Of a DNA stretch of 46,354 nucleotides, positions 28,144 through 36,196 are shown one piece after another. The translations under genes were made by a program, and so were the position numbers. Each line of letters begins with the position of its first letter. Position 1 is the first letter of the stretch. The notes under the pieces were generated by a model. It saw only the letters and a list, made by a program, of their open reading frames with translations. It made no database searches and was not told where the DNA came from. This DNA is from Frankia nepalensis. GTDB taxonomy: Bacteria > Actinomycetota > Actinomycetes > Frankiales > Frankiaceae. The stretch lies in the NCBI RefSeq assembly GCF_016786325.1, contig NZ_JADWYU010000107.1, positions 1 to 46,354 of the forward strand, given 5' to 3'.

Positions 28144-28827
28144 TCAGCTGTTCGCGTCGGTGGGCACCTGGCGGGCGCGCTGGACGACGTGATCGACGAA
28201 GCCGTAGTCCTTCGCCTCCTCGGCGGTGAACCAACGGTCCCGGTCCGAGTCCCGCTCGATCTGGTCGATCGGCTGGCCCGTGTGGAAGGCAATCCGCTCC
28301 TGCATCATCCGCTTGGTGTAGAGCATCTGCTCGGCCTGGATGGCGATGTCGGACGCCGTGCCGCCGATCCCACCCGACGGCTGGTGCATCATGATCCGCG
28401 CGTGCGGCAGCGAGTAACGCTTGCCCGACGCGCCCGCGCACAGCAGGAACTGGCCCATCGACGCCGCCAGGCCCAGCGACACCGTCGCCACGTCGTTCTC
28501 GACGAACTGCATGGTGTCGTAGATCGCCATCCCGGCGCTGACCGAGCCGCCCGGCGAGTTGATGTACAGCCAGATGTCCCGGTTCGGGTCCTCGGCGTTG
28601 AGCAGCAGCAGCTGCGCGCAGATCTGGTTCGCGATGTTGTCCTCGACCACCGAGCCGAGGAAGATGATCCGCTCCCGCAGCAGGCGGTTGTAGACCTGAT
28701 CGTCGAACCCCGGGCCGCCCTGGCTCGGCGACCGGAGGCTCGGGCCACCCGGCACGGCCAGACTCGGCACTGCGAACTCACTCACGGTCGGCTCCTCGGC
28801 TTCCCGGCCAGGCTTCCTGGCTGGCAT
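28144..28827 (-). CDS. clpP1: ATP-dependent Clp protease proteolytic subunit, first paralogue
   Basis: The 227-residue product has [17 protein letters not shown] (nucleophile Ser), [10 protein letters not shown] (His) and the [15 protein letters not shown] block. The ATG at 28827 gives the longest product. A GTG at 28785 ([14 protein letters not shown]) has a better ribosome-binding site (GAGGAG, six-base spacing) and would remove 14 poorly conserved residues, so it may be the true start. With clpP2 it would form the hetero-oligomeric protease; the trigger factor gene lies upstream, the common tig-clpP-clpP-clpX order. Confidence 0.94.
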   Translation of the reverse strand: MPARKPGREAEEPTVSEFAVPSLAVPGGPSLRSPSQGGPGFDDQVYNRLLRERIIFLGSVVEDNIANQICAQLLLLNAEDPNRDIWLYINSPGGSVSAGMAIYDTMQFVENDVATVSLGLAASMGQFLLCAGASGKRYSLPHARIMMHQPSGGIGGTASDIAIQAEQMLYTKRMMQERIAFHTGQPIDQIERDSDRDRWFTAEEAKDYGFVDHVVQRARQVPTDANS

Positions 28828-29102
28828 GGCGACTTGTTCCCCTGATGCGACCCGCGGGGCTACAGCTTGACCGGCTCGACACTATCTGTGACCCGGGCGA
28901 GTTCCGGCCCATCCGGCCCGATGTTCGCGCTAGGCAGAGGGGCGGTCCGCCGCCACGGGCGCCGAGCGCCCGGTGACGGCTCCACCGGGCGAATGCTCAG
29001 CGCCCGCCCAATTCCGGACACAGAATGAGCCGGGAAACCGGGCCAAAACCAGGCCATGGTCACCACGGCGGCCAGGTCACCGCGACAGCCGCGGACATGC
29101 CT
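28828..29102. other. Region upstream of clpP1
   Basis: No gene is seen. With the hairpin that follows it forms the 377-base tig-clpP1 gap. It must hold the clpP1P2 promoter unless transcription reads through from tig. No clear regulatory motif was identified. Confidence 0.4.
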
Positions 29103-29133
29103 CGGCCCCCGCGGCACAGGTCCGCGGGGGCCG
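29103..29133 (-). terminator. Putative terminator hairpin after tig
   Basis: A perfect 12-base-pair stem (cggcccccgcgg / ccgcgggggccg) with a seven-base loop lies about 70 bases downstream of the tig stop. There is no U-tract, as is usual for high-GC actinobacterial terminators, so the role is probable rather than certain. Confidence 0.65.
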
Positions 29134-29204
29134 GTTGGGCGTTGCCAGGTCAGCCGCGAAGGCCAGACCTCCGGCGCCCGCGTCCGCGGGTCGCCGAGGA
29201 ACCA

Positions 29205-30605
29205 CTAGTGGTCGTGATCGTGACCCTCGTGGTCATGGTCATGGTCATGATCGTGGTCATGATCGTCGACGTCCACCGGCTCCGGGCTCTCCGGCAGCGC
29301 GAGCTCGATGGGGTTGTCCTCGCCGTCGACGACCGTCGCGGCGCGCAGCAGGTGCAGCAGCGCCTTGTTGCGCATGATGTCGGCCATCAGCGCGGTCAGG
29401 CCCGCGCCGTTGCCTCCCGCCAGCTGTTGCGCGTACTGCTCCGGCGCGACTCCGGACCGCTGGGCGAGCAGCACGATCTGCTCCATCAGCTCACCCTGGT
29501 CGATCCCGATCGACTCGGCACGCACCACCGCGTCCAGGACGAACTGAGACTTGATCGCCTTCGTCGCCGAGTCGCGCACCTGCGCGTCGAACTCGTCGGG
29601 CTCCTGCTCCAGCGTCTTGAGGTAGGTCTCGCGGTCCACGCCGAACCGCTCCAGGTCGTGGCCCAGCCGATGCTCACGGGCCTCGATCTCGGACTCGAGC
29701 ACGGAGTCCGGCACCGGGACGTCAACGGCCTCGAGCAGCTGCTCCAGCAGCCGCTCGCGCGCCTGGTTGACCTGCTCGAACTTGCGGCTGTTCTCAAGAC
29801 GCTCGCGCAGGTCGGCACGCAGCTCGTCGAGCGTGTCGAACTCGCTGGCGGTCGTGGCGAAGTCGTCGTCGAGCGCCGGGAGTTCCTTCTCCTTGACGCC
29901 GCTGACCACCGCGGTGACCTGGGCGGTCTGGCCCTTCTGGTCGCCAGCCAGCAGCTCGGTGTCGAACGTCCGGCTCTCGCCCTCGCTCGCGCCGATGATC
30001 GCGTCATCGATGCCGTCGATCAGGTTGCCGCTGCCGACCTCGTAGGACAGCCCGGTCGCGGTGGCATCCTCCACCGGCTCGCCGTCGACCACGGCCGACA
30101 GGTCCAGCGACACGTAGTCACCCGAAGCCACCGGCCGTTCCACCGGGGTGAGCACCGCGAACCGCTCGCGCATCGAGGTGAGCTGGGTCTCGATCTGCTC
30201 GTCGGTGACCTCGACCGCGTCGACCGTGACCTTGAGACTGTCCGTGGCCGGCAGCGTCAGTTCCGGCCGGACGTCCACCTCGGCGGTGAACACGATCGGG
30301 TTGCCCTCGGTGAACTCGGTGACGTCCACCTCGGGCCGCGACAGGACGTCGACGTCCTCGGCCTCGACAGCCTCCGAGTAGAAGCGCGGAAGCGCCTCCT
30401 GCAGCGCCTCGTCGAGGATCACCTCGCGCCCCAGGCGCTGGTCCAGGATCCGCGGTGGCACCTTGCCCGGACGGAATCCGGACACCCGGACCTGCTTGGA
30501 CAGCTTCTTGTACGTGGCGTCCAGGGAAGGCTTCAGGTCGTCGAAGGGCACCTCGACGGTGAGTTTGACCCTGGTCGGGCTAAGTGTCTCCTTGGTGGCC
30601 TTCAC
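29205..30605 (-). CDS. tig: Trigger factor with His/Asp-rich C-terminal tail
   Basis: Trigger factor is the ribosome-bound chaperone that meets nascent chains. The 466-residue product has the ribosome-docking motif GFRPGKVP near residue 44, an FKBP-type prolyl isomerase domain (around residues 155-240) and a helical C-terminal chaperone domain. The last ~20 residues alternate His and Asp and hold nine histidines (DDHDHDHD, then EGHDHDH), a likely metal-binding tail, coded by short ggtcat-type repeats at 29208-29268. GTG start, with AGGAG about 12 bases upstream. Confidence 0.95.
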   Translation of the reverse strand: MKATKETLSPTRVKLTVEVPFDDLKPSLDATYKKLSKQVRVSGFRPGKVPPRILDQRLGREVILDEALQEALPRFYSEAVEAEDVDVLSRPEVDVTEFTEGNPIVFTAEVDVRPELTLPATDSLKVTVDAVEVTDEQIETQLTSMRERFAVLTPVERPVASGDYVSLDLSAVVDGEPVEDATATGLSYEVGSGNLIDGIDDAIIGASEGESRTFDTELLAGDQKGQTAQVTAVVSGVKEKELPALDDDFATTASEFDTLDELRADLRERLENSRKFEQVNQARERLLEQLLEAVDVPVPDSVLESEIEAREHRLGHDLERFGVDRETYLKTLEQEPDEFDAQVRDSATKAIKSQFVLDAVVRAESIGIDQGELMEQIVLLAQRSGVAPEQYAQQLAGGNGAGLTALMADIMRNKALLHLLRAATVVDGEDNPIELALPESPEPVDVDDHDHDHDHDHDHEGHDHDH

Positions 30606-30687
30606 GGCGCGGATGTCTCCTGGTACGACGTCGGACGGGGGGACGCGCCGAGATTACCGCCGCGCGACGGCCCCGGACCGCTCCGCG

Positions 30688-30882
30688 GCCGAGCGAGGCT
30701 CGACGCCGGGGTTCCGGGGCCACCACGCGCAGGTCGACTCCCAGCTACCCCTCGGGTCGAGCGAACTCGACGTCGGGGGGTCCGGGAGTCGGGGTCCCGG
30801 GGATCCGCGCCAGCGGACCTCCGGGAGCCGCCCCCCAGGCAGTATCGCGGCCCGCCCGGAAGCTGCCCTAGGGCGGCGAACA
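30688..30882. repeat. Multi-hairpin intergenic repeat, copy C (between tRNA-Pro and tig)
   Basis: This is a longer, apparently compound copy. A partial first unit at 30688-30720 (cgagcgaggctcgacgccggggttccgggg) is followed by a second with stem GTCGAG-CGAA-CTCGAC (30756-30771). An enlarged G-run/C-run hairpin with an internal insertion follows, then ggcagtat, and a final stem GCTGCCC-TA-GGGCGGC followed by GAACA. The layout and the terminal GCGAACA match copies A and B. Confidence 0.65.
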
Positions 30883-30897
30883 AGCCGGGCCGGCACG

Positions 30898-30970
30898 TCG
30901 GGGCGGGGAGACTCGAACTCCCGATCTCCTGCACCCAAAGCAGGCGCGCTAGCCACTACGCTACGCCCCG
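30898..30970 (-). tRNA. tRNA-Pro (anticodon TGG)
   Basis: A 73-base cloverleaf reads CGGGGCG at the 5' acceptor and CGCCCCG plus discriminator A at the 3' end. It has a GCGT/GCGC D stem, an anticodon arm CCTGC-TTTGGGT-GCAGG, and a T arm GGGAG-TTCGAGT-CTCCC. The loop places TGG at the anticodon, reading CCA and other proline codons. CCA is not encoded. Confidence 0.95.
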
Positions 30971-30985
30971 AGGCGTTGCCCACCC

Positions 30986-30991
30986 ATCCTA
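30986..30991 (-). promoter_or_regulatory. Candidate -10 box for tRNA-Pro
   Basis: On the minus strand TAGGAT lies 16 bases upstream of the tRNA 5' end, matching the TANNNT actinobacterial -10 pattern. The matching -35 (tgatcg region) is weak. Confidence 0.4.
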
Positions 30992-31098
30992 CGGGGTAAG
31001 CTCGCCACGATCACCCCGCGGGTCCAGGGACCTGGGCAGACCAGCCGGCCACCAGCTCCCGGCCGACCCGTGAGGCGTCCGTGCCCCCGCTGACGCGG

Positions 31099-31104
31099 TA
31101 GGCT
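31099..31104 (+). promoter_or_regulatory. Candidate -10 box for tRNA-Gly
   Basis: TAGGCT lies 14 bases upstream of the tRNA-Gly 5' end and fits the actinobacterial -10 pattern. No good -35 is visible. Confidence 0.4.
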
Positions 31105-31117
31105 CGGTCAGATCAAT

Positions 31118-31188
31118 GCGGGTGTAGCTCAATGGCAGAGCCCCAGCCTTCCAAGCTGGCCATGCCGGTTCGATCCCGGTCACCCGCT
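31118..31188 (+). tRNA. tRNA-Gly (anticodon TCC)
   Basis: A 71-base cloverleaf has acceptor GCGGGTG/CACCCGC, D stem GCTC/GAGC, anticodon arm CCAGC-CTTCCAA-GCTGG (anticodon TCC, reading GGA/GGG) and a T arm with TTCGATC. Discriminator T, no encoded CCA. The accessory-looking PPTase-methyltransferase cluster begins about 370 bases downstream; no repeated tRNA end that would mark an integration site was found beyond it. Confidence 0.95.
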
Positions 31189-31554
31189 CGCACAGGCCAG
31201 GCACCCAGCCGCTCATTTCTGGATGCAGCGGCAATTACCCATCGATTTCCCACCTCTCGGCCAGCTGGCGCGGGAGAAGGTCGCGCGCCGCCGTCACGGA
31301 CGGTGGCGACTCAGCCGTCCGCGATGGCCACTGCCTGTCCCGCGTAGCGCCGGGACCGTCGCGCCTCGGCCCCTCGCCGGTTTCGCTCCGCCTGGAAGAT
31401 GCTGGTCGTTTCGGGCCTCAGCGCCCGCGCGCGACTCCCTCGATCTTGTGTCGCCACGCCCGATCCAGGTAGCAGATCATCACCGGAAGCGATCGTGGGG
31501 CCCTGACGCGGACCACGGGAACGGCATTCCGGGTACGCCCGGGTCGGAGGGCCC
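31189..31554. other. Region between tRNA-Gly and the PPTase gene
   Basis: I see no supported gene. The first ~70 bases (near gctcatttctggatgcagcggc) are locally less GC-rich. The promoter of the PPTase-methyltransferase cluster should lie here but cannot be placed with confidence. Confidence 0.4.
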
Positions 31555-32358
31555 ATGGGCGGCGATGCGAAGCTTGGCTCCATGGCGGAGCTAAGGGCGG
31601 GGGTGGAGGCAGGGCTGCTCGGCTCGGTGGTGCCGGCGGCCGCGGTCGCGGTGGAGACGTTCACGGACGACCTCGAGGCCGTGCTCTTCCCGGCCGAGGA
31701 GGCGCTGCTCGCGCGGGCCGTCGAGAAACGGCGACGGGAGTTCACCACCGGGCGGGTGTGCGCGCGCCGGGCGCTCACGCGCCTTGGCGTCGCGCCGGGG
31801 CCGCTGCTGCCTGGACCCCAGCGGGAGCCACTGTGGCCGGCGGGGATCGTCGGCAGCATCACCCACACCGACGGCTACCGGGCCGCCGTCGTCGCCTGGG
31901 ACCGTGACCTGGTCTCCGTCGGGATCGACGCCGAGCCCAACGGTCCGACCCCGGAAGGGGTGTTCGAGCGAGTCTCGCTGCCGTCCGAGCGGGCGTGGGC
32001 GGACGCGGCGGCCCGGCGCGCGCCGGAGGTCCACTGGGACAGGCTGCTGTTCTGCGCCAAGGAGTCCGTCTACAAGACGTGGTTCCCGCTCGCCCGGCGC
32101 TGGCTCGGCTTCGAGGAGGCCGAGATCACCCTCACCGACGACGGCACCGCCGGCGCGCCGGGCACCACCGCCGGCGTGCCGGGCACCTCGGCGGACGCCG
32201 CCCGGGCAGGCACCGCCCGGACGGGCGGCTTTTCCGCCCGGCTGCTGGTACCCGGACCGACGCTGCCCGACGGGACCCGGCTGACGACACTCGCCGGCCG
32301 GTTCGTCGTCGACCGAGGGCTGATCGTCACCGCGATCACGCTCGGGGAGGCGGCATGA
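31555..32358 (+). CDS. 4'-phosphopantetheinyl transferase (EntD/Sfp superfamily)
   Basis: PPTases move phosphopantetheine from CoA to a serine of carrier proteins of fatty acid, polyketide or non-ribosomal peptide synthases. The 267-residue product has EFTTGRVCARRAL, GSITHTDGY, the metal-binding VGIDAE (Asp125, Glu127) and the FCAKESVYK motif (about residues 166-174), the full EntD-like signature. GGAGG lies four bases before the ATG at 31555; an in-frame ATG at 31582 is an alternative start. The C-terminal part has an Ala/Gly/Thr-rich linker. No carrier protein or synthase gene is in the window, so its target is elsewhere. The stop overlaps the start of the next gene (ATGA). Confidence 0.9.
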   Translation: MGGDAKLGSMAELRAGVEAGLLGSVVPAAAVAVETFTDDLEAVLFPAEEALLARAVEKRRREFTTGRVCARRALTRLGVAPGPLLPGPQREPLWPAGIVGSITHTDGYRAAVVAWDRDLVSVGIDAEPNGPTPEGVFERVSLPSERAWADAAARRAPEVHWDRLLFCAKESVYKTWFPLARRWLGFEEAEITLTDDGTAGAPGTTAGVPGTSADAARAGTARTGGFSARLLVPGPTLPDGTRLTTLAGRFVVDRGLIVTAITLGEAA

Positions 32359-34229
32359 GCGCGCGGCGCTGGCTGCCGGCGGCCGTGTGCGCCGGCGTCG
32401 CGCTGAACACCGCCCGGCTGCGCCGCCGCCTCGCGGCCCTGCCCGTCGCCCAGCCCTCCGACGACCGGGTCCATCACACCCACGTCTTCCTGCTCGCCGA
32501 CGGCGTGCGCCTCGACGACGCCCAGCAGCGCGCCGCCAGCGCCCACGCCCGCCGCCACGGTCTCGACGTCCTGGACCTCGTCCCCGCCGAGCTCACCGCC
32601 GACCGCCTGCTCGACCTGGCCCGGATGGTCGACACGACCACCTACCAGGCCGACCGGCTCGCCTGGGGCCGCGGCGCCTTCCAGGCCCTGCTGATCGACC
32701 GGGACGTGCTGACCCGCGCCGGCCTGCATCCCAAGGACGTCAACGAGGTCGACCTGGTCGCCATCACCGAGACCCTCAAGCGGTACGCGCCGGTGACGAC
32801 CGGCCTCGCGGTGCTGCCCGGGCTGCGCGCGGCGCCGCGGACGGGCGCGACCCGGCTCGCGGTCCAGCGGGCGGCGTACCGGTGGAACCCGCTGGGCCCG
32901 CTCGGCCCGACGCTGCGGGACGCGCTGCTGCTCGCCGGGTCGAGCGCCGCCCCGCGCTGGGCGCTGGCCGCCACCGCGCTGTCGGCCGCGCAGCCCGCCG
33001 TCGTCGGCGCGGGCCGGGTCCGGCTTGCTCCCGCCGACCTCGTCCGCGCCCCGCTGACCCGCCGCCGGGGTGCGGCCGAGCTGCTCGCGGACCTGACCGG
33101 CCGGGCCCGGTCGGCCCCGAAGGACCCGGCCGGCACGGGCGGCCGGCTGGCCCGCTGGTGGGTGGCGCCGCCGCGGGCGTTCACCCCCGACGACGCGGAG
33201 CACGCCGCCGAGATTCGGGCCGGCTACCGGGCAGACCTGGCCGGCGGCGTCGAGCGCTTTCTGGAGGCGGAGCGGTCCAGCTGCCCGTGGTGCGGCGGCA
33301 CGCGCCTGCGCAAAGTGATCACCGGGTTCGACGCGACCCAGGCGAAGCCGGGCCGGTTCCGCTACGACCGGTGCGCCGACTGCCGGCACGTGTTCCAGAA
33401 CCCCCGGCTGACCCTCGAAGGACTCGACTTCTACTACCGCGACTTCTACGACGGCCTCGGCGGCGAGCTCGCGGAGCTGATCGCCGGCGCTGGCGCCGGG
33501 CCGTACCTCGCCCGCGCTCGGGCGGTGCCGCCCACCCCCAACCGCTGGCTCGACGTCGGCGCCGGCCTCGGCCACTTCTGCCTCATCGCCCGCGACACCT
33601 GGCCCACCACCACCTTCGACGGCCTCGACCTCGGCGACGGCATCCACGAAGCAGCCCGCCGCGGCTGGATCAACACCGCCCACCACGGCCAGTTCCCCGA
33701 CCTCGCCGAAACATTCGCCGGCCACTACGACGTCATCAGCATGTTCCACTACCTCGAACACACCCGCGACCCACGCACCGAACTCGACGCCGCCAAAACC
33801 GCCCTCACCCCCGGCGGCCACCTCCTCATCGAAGTCCCCAACCCCGACAGCCCCGCCATGCGCATCTACGGACCGCTGTCGCCGGGCTGGATGGTGCCGC
33901 AGCACCAGCACCTGCTACCGGCGGACAACCTGGTCGCGGCGCTGACCGAACGCGGCTTCACCATCGAGAACCTCGAATTCGGCGACACGCACATGGGCGG
34001 CGACGGGATGTACGCCTGGTGGGCGCTGGCCCAGCGGCTCGCCCCCTCCCCGGGCCTCCCCTGGCGCGACGACCCGTATCCGAGCCTGGCCCGGGCCAAA
34101 CGGGCGGCGACGCTGGCGGCGCTCGGGCCGCTGTTCCCGCTTCTCGTCGCCGCGGAGGCCGCGAGCAAGCCGTATCTGACGCGTGGCACCCGTGCCAACG
34201 CCTACCGAATCCTCGCCCGGGTCCCGTGA
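32355..34229 (+). CDS. Modular zinc-ribbon SAM methyltransferase, paralogue 1
   Basis: The 624-residue product starts with a hydrophobic segment (WLPAAVCAGVALNTARL) ending in RLRRRL, which may anchor it to the membrane. An unrecognised domain follows (about residues 30-270, with HVFLLADGVRLDDAQQRA, TLKRYAPVTTGLAVLPG). A four-Cys zinc ribbon comes next, CPWCG (310-314) and CADC (340-343), then a class I methyltransferase with motif I DVGAGLGHF (400-408), YDVISMFHYLEHT and LIEVPNPDS. The C-terminus ends PYLTRGTRANAYRIL. The start ATG overlaps the PPTase stop. Methylation is inferred from the fold; the substrate is unknown. Bases 33339-33877 and 33910-33985 are identical to paralogue 3. Confidence 0.85.
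   Translation: MSARRWLPAAVCAGVALNTARLRRRLAALPVAQPSDDRVHHTHVFLLADGVRLDDAQQRAASAHARRHGLDVLDLVPAELTADRLLDLARMVDTTTYQADRLAWGRGAFQALLIDRDVLTRAGLHPKDVNEVDLVAITETLKRYAPVTTGLAVLPGLRAAPRTGATRLAVQRAAYRWNPLGPLGPTLRDALLLAGSSAAPRWALAATALSAAQPAVVGAGRVRLAPADLVRAPLTRRRGAAELLADLTGRARSAPKDPAGTGGRLARWWVAPPRAFTPDDAEHAAEIRAGYRADLAGGVERFLEAERSSCPWCGGTRLRKVITGFDATQAKPGRFRYDRCADCRHVFQNPRLTLEGLDFYYRDFYDGLGGELAELIAGAGAGPYLARARAVPPTPNRWLDVGAGLGHFCLIARDTWPTTTFDGLDLGDGIHEAARRGWINTAHHGQFPDLAETFAGHYDVISMFHYLEHTRDPRTELDAAKTALTPGGHLLIEVPNPDSPAMRIYGPLSPGWMVPQHQHLLPADNLVAALTERGFTIENLEFGDTHMGGDGMYAWWALAQRLAPSPGLPWRDDPYPSLARAKRAATLAALGPLFPLLVAAEAASKPYLTRGTRANAYRILARVP
33339..33877 (+). repeat. 539-bp block identical to 37295-37833
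   Basis: Read base by base, this segment of paralogue 1 matches paralogue 3 without a difference. It covers the second zinc knuckle and most of the methyltransferase core. Its second half prefers GAA for Glu and CTC for Leu, unlike the GAG/CTG preference of the flanks and of paralogue 2. After a 32-base diverged island (33878-33909) identity resumes for 76 bases (33910-33985). Confidence 0.95.
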
Positions 34230-34254
34230 ACCCGACTCTCGCCCGGGAGGCCTC

Positions 34255-36162
34255 GTGAACCGCTGGCACTGGCTGTCGGCCGCCGTGTGCGCCGGGGTCG
34301 GGCTGAACACCGCCCGGCTGCGCCGCCGGCTCGCCGCCGTGGCGGTCATCGAGCCGTCCGACGCCCCGGTCCACCACTCCCACGTCTTCCTGTTCGCCGA
34401 CGGCGTGCGCCTCGACGAGGCCCAGCAGCGCGCCGCCAGCGCCCACGCCCGCCGCCACGGCCTCGACGTCCTGGATATTGTCCCCGCCGAGCTCACCGCC
34501 GACCGCCTGCTCGACCTGGCCCGCCTGGTCGACGCCACCACCTACCAACAGGCCCGGTTGGCCCCCGGCCGTGGCGCCTACCAGGCGCTGCTCATCGACC
34601 GCGACGTGCTCACCCGCGCCGGCCTGCGGCTGAAGGACGTCACGGAAGTCGACCTGGTGACGGTCACCGCCACACTGAAGCGGTACGCGCCGGTGACGAC
34701 CGGGCTCGCGGTGCTGCCCGGGCTGCGGGCCGCGCCCCGGACCGGCGCGCGGCGGCTCGCCGTGCGGCACGAGGCCTACCGCTGGGACCCCGCTGCCCCG
34801 CTGGGCCCGCTGCTGCGTGACCTCGCGCTCGCCCGCGGGCTCGCCGCCGCGCCTGGCTGGACGCTCGCGGCGGGCGCGGTCAGCTGGCTGCAGCCAGCCG
34901 TCGTCGCGGCGGGCGGGCCGATCCGGCTGCGCCCGGCCGAGGCGCTGGCCTCGCCACTGACCCGGCGGCGCGCGGCCGCCGAGTTCGTCGCCGACCTCGC
35001 CGGCCGCGGGCGGCGGCCGTCCGACGGCCCGGCGCTCGACCTCGCCGCCGCGGACGGCGGCCCTGCCCAGCCCGCGCGGTGGCGGTTCTCGTTACCGCGG
35101 GCGTTTCCCACCGAGGACGAGGCACGCGCCGCCGAGCTGCGGGCGGCCTACACGGCCGAGCTCACCGACGGCGTCGAGCGGTTCCTGGAGAAACCGCGGG
35201 TCACCTGCCCATGGTGCGGGGGCGGCCGGCTGCGCAAGGTGATCGACGGCTTCGACGCGACCCAGGCCAAACCGGGCCGGTTCCGCTACGGCCGGTGCGC
35301 CGACTGCCGGCACGTGTTCCTGAACCCGCGGCTGACCCCTGATGGTCTCGACTTCTACTACCGCGACTTCTACGACGGCCTCGGTGCTCCGATCATGGAG
35401 GTGATCGCCGAGGCCAGCCGTGACCGCTATCTTTCCCGGGCACGCTCGGTGCCGGCGACCTCCGCGACCCCGACGAGGTGGCTCGACGTCGGCGCGGGCA
35501 TGGGCCACTTCTGCCTGATGGCGCGCTCCGTCTGGCCCGACACCGCCTTCCACGGCCTCGACCTGGGCGACGCCCTCGAGGAGGGGACCCGGCGCGGCTG
35601 GCTCGACCACGCCTACCGGGGCCAGTTCCCCGAGCTCGCGGGGTCGTTCGCCGGCCGCTACGACGTGGTCAGCATGTTCCACTATCTGGAGCACACCCTC
35701 GACCCGCGCGCCGAGCTCGCCGCCGCGGCCACGGCGCTGCGCCCCGGCGGCCGCCTGCTCATCGAGGTCCCCAACCCGGACAGTCTCTCGGCGCGCGTCT
35801 ACGGGCCGTTGTGGTCGGGCTGGCTCGCGCCGCAGCACCTGAACCTGGTGCCCGCCGACAACCTCGTCACGGCGCTGACCGAGCACGGCTTCACCGTCGA
35901 GAACGTCGACTTCGGCGAGACGCACCTGGACGGCGACGGGATGTTCGCCTGGTGGGCGCTGTGCCAGCGGCTTGCCCCGTCGGCCGGCCTGCCATGGCGC
36001 TCGGGCACGCATCCGGGCACGGGCCGGGCCCGGCGCGCGGCGACGCTCGCCGCGCTCGCGCCGCTGTATCCGGCGTTCGTCGCCGCGGACGCGGCCGCCC
36101 GCCCCTATCTGACGAGCGGTCGGCGGGCGAACGCCTACCGCGTCCTGGCCCAATTGTCATGA
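34255..36162 (+). CDS. Modular zinc-ribbon SAM methyltransferase, paralogue 2
   Basis: The 635-residue product has the same architecture as its neighbours: hydrophobic N-terminus (WLSAAVCAGVGLNTARL), the unrecognised domain with HVFLFADGVRLDEAQQRA, zinc ribbon CPWCG (318-322) with CADC, and methyltransferase motif I DVGAGMGHF (from 411), YDVVSMFHYLEHT and LIEVPNPDS. GTG start at 34255 with GGAGG four bases upstream, 25 bases after the paralogue 1 stop. Its core is diverged at DNA level from paralogues 1 and 3, showing normal GAG-rich codon use. A second hydrophobic stretch lies near residues 200-225 (LAAAPGWTLAAGAVSWLQPAVVAA region). Confidence 0.85.
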   Translation: MNRWHWLSAAVCAGVGLNTARLRRRLAAVAVIEPSDAPVHHSHVFLFADGVRLDEAQQRAASAHARRHGLDVLDIVPAELTADRLLDLARLVDATTYQQARLAPGRGAYQALLIDRDVLTRAGLRLKDVTEVDLVTVTATLKRYAPVTTGLAVLPGLRAAPRTGARRLAVRHEAYRWDPAAPLGPLLRDLALARGLAAAPGWTLAAGAVSWLQPAVVAAGGPIRLRPAEALASPLTRRRAAAEFVADLAGRGRRPSDGPALDLAAADGGPAQPARWRFSLPRAFPTEDEARAAELRAAYTAELTDGVERFLEKPRVTCPWCGGGRLRKVIDGFDATQAKPGRFRYGRCADCRHVFLNPRLTPDGLDFYYRDFYDGLGAPIMEVIAEASRDRYLSRARSVPATSATPTRWLDVGAGMGHFCLMARSVWPDTAFHGLDLGDALEEGTRRGWLDHAYRGQFPELAGSFAGRYDVVSMFHYLEHTLDPRAELAAAATALRPGGRLLIEVPNPDSLSARVYGPLWSGWLAPQHLNLVPADNLVTALTEHGFTVENVDFGETHLDGDGMFAWWALCQRLAPSAGLPWRSGTHPGTGRARRAATLAALAPLYPAFVAADAAARPYLTSGRRANAYRVLAQLS

Positions 36163-36196
36163 CGGGCGCTCGGAGCGCGAGCTGGCCGGAGGTGCC

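Noticed and set aside
30654-30983. Minus-strand ORF with SAPALGAGDREFESPRP
   Set aside because: A translation of the tRNA-Pro gene itself, another frequent false gene call.
30989-31234. Minus-strand ORF containing GIEPAWPAWKAGALPLSYT
   Set aside because: This is the well-known spurious translation antisense to tRNA-Gly; the tRNA cloverleaf explains the conservation.
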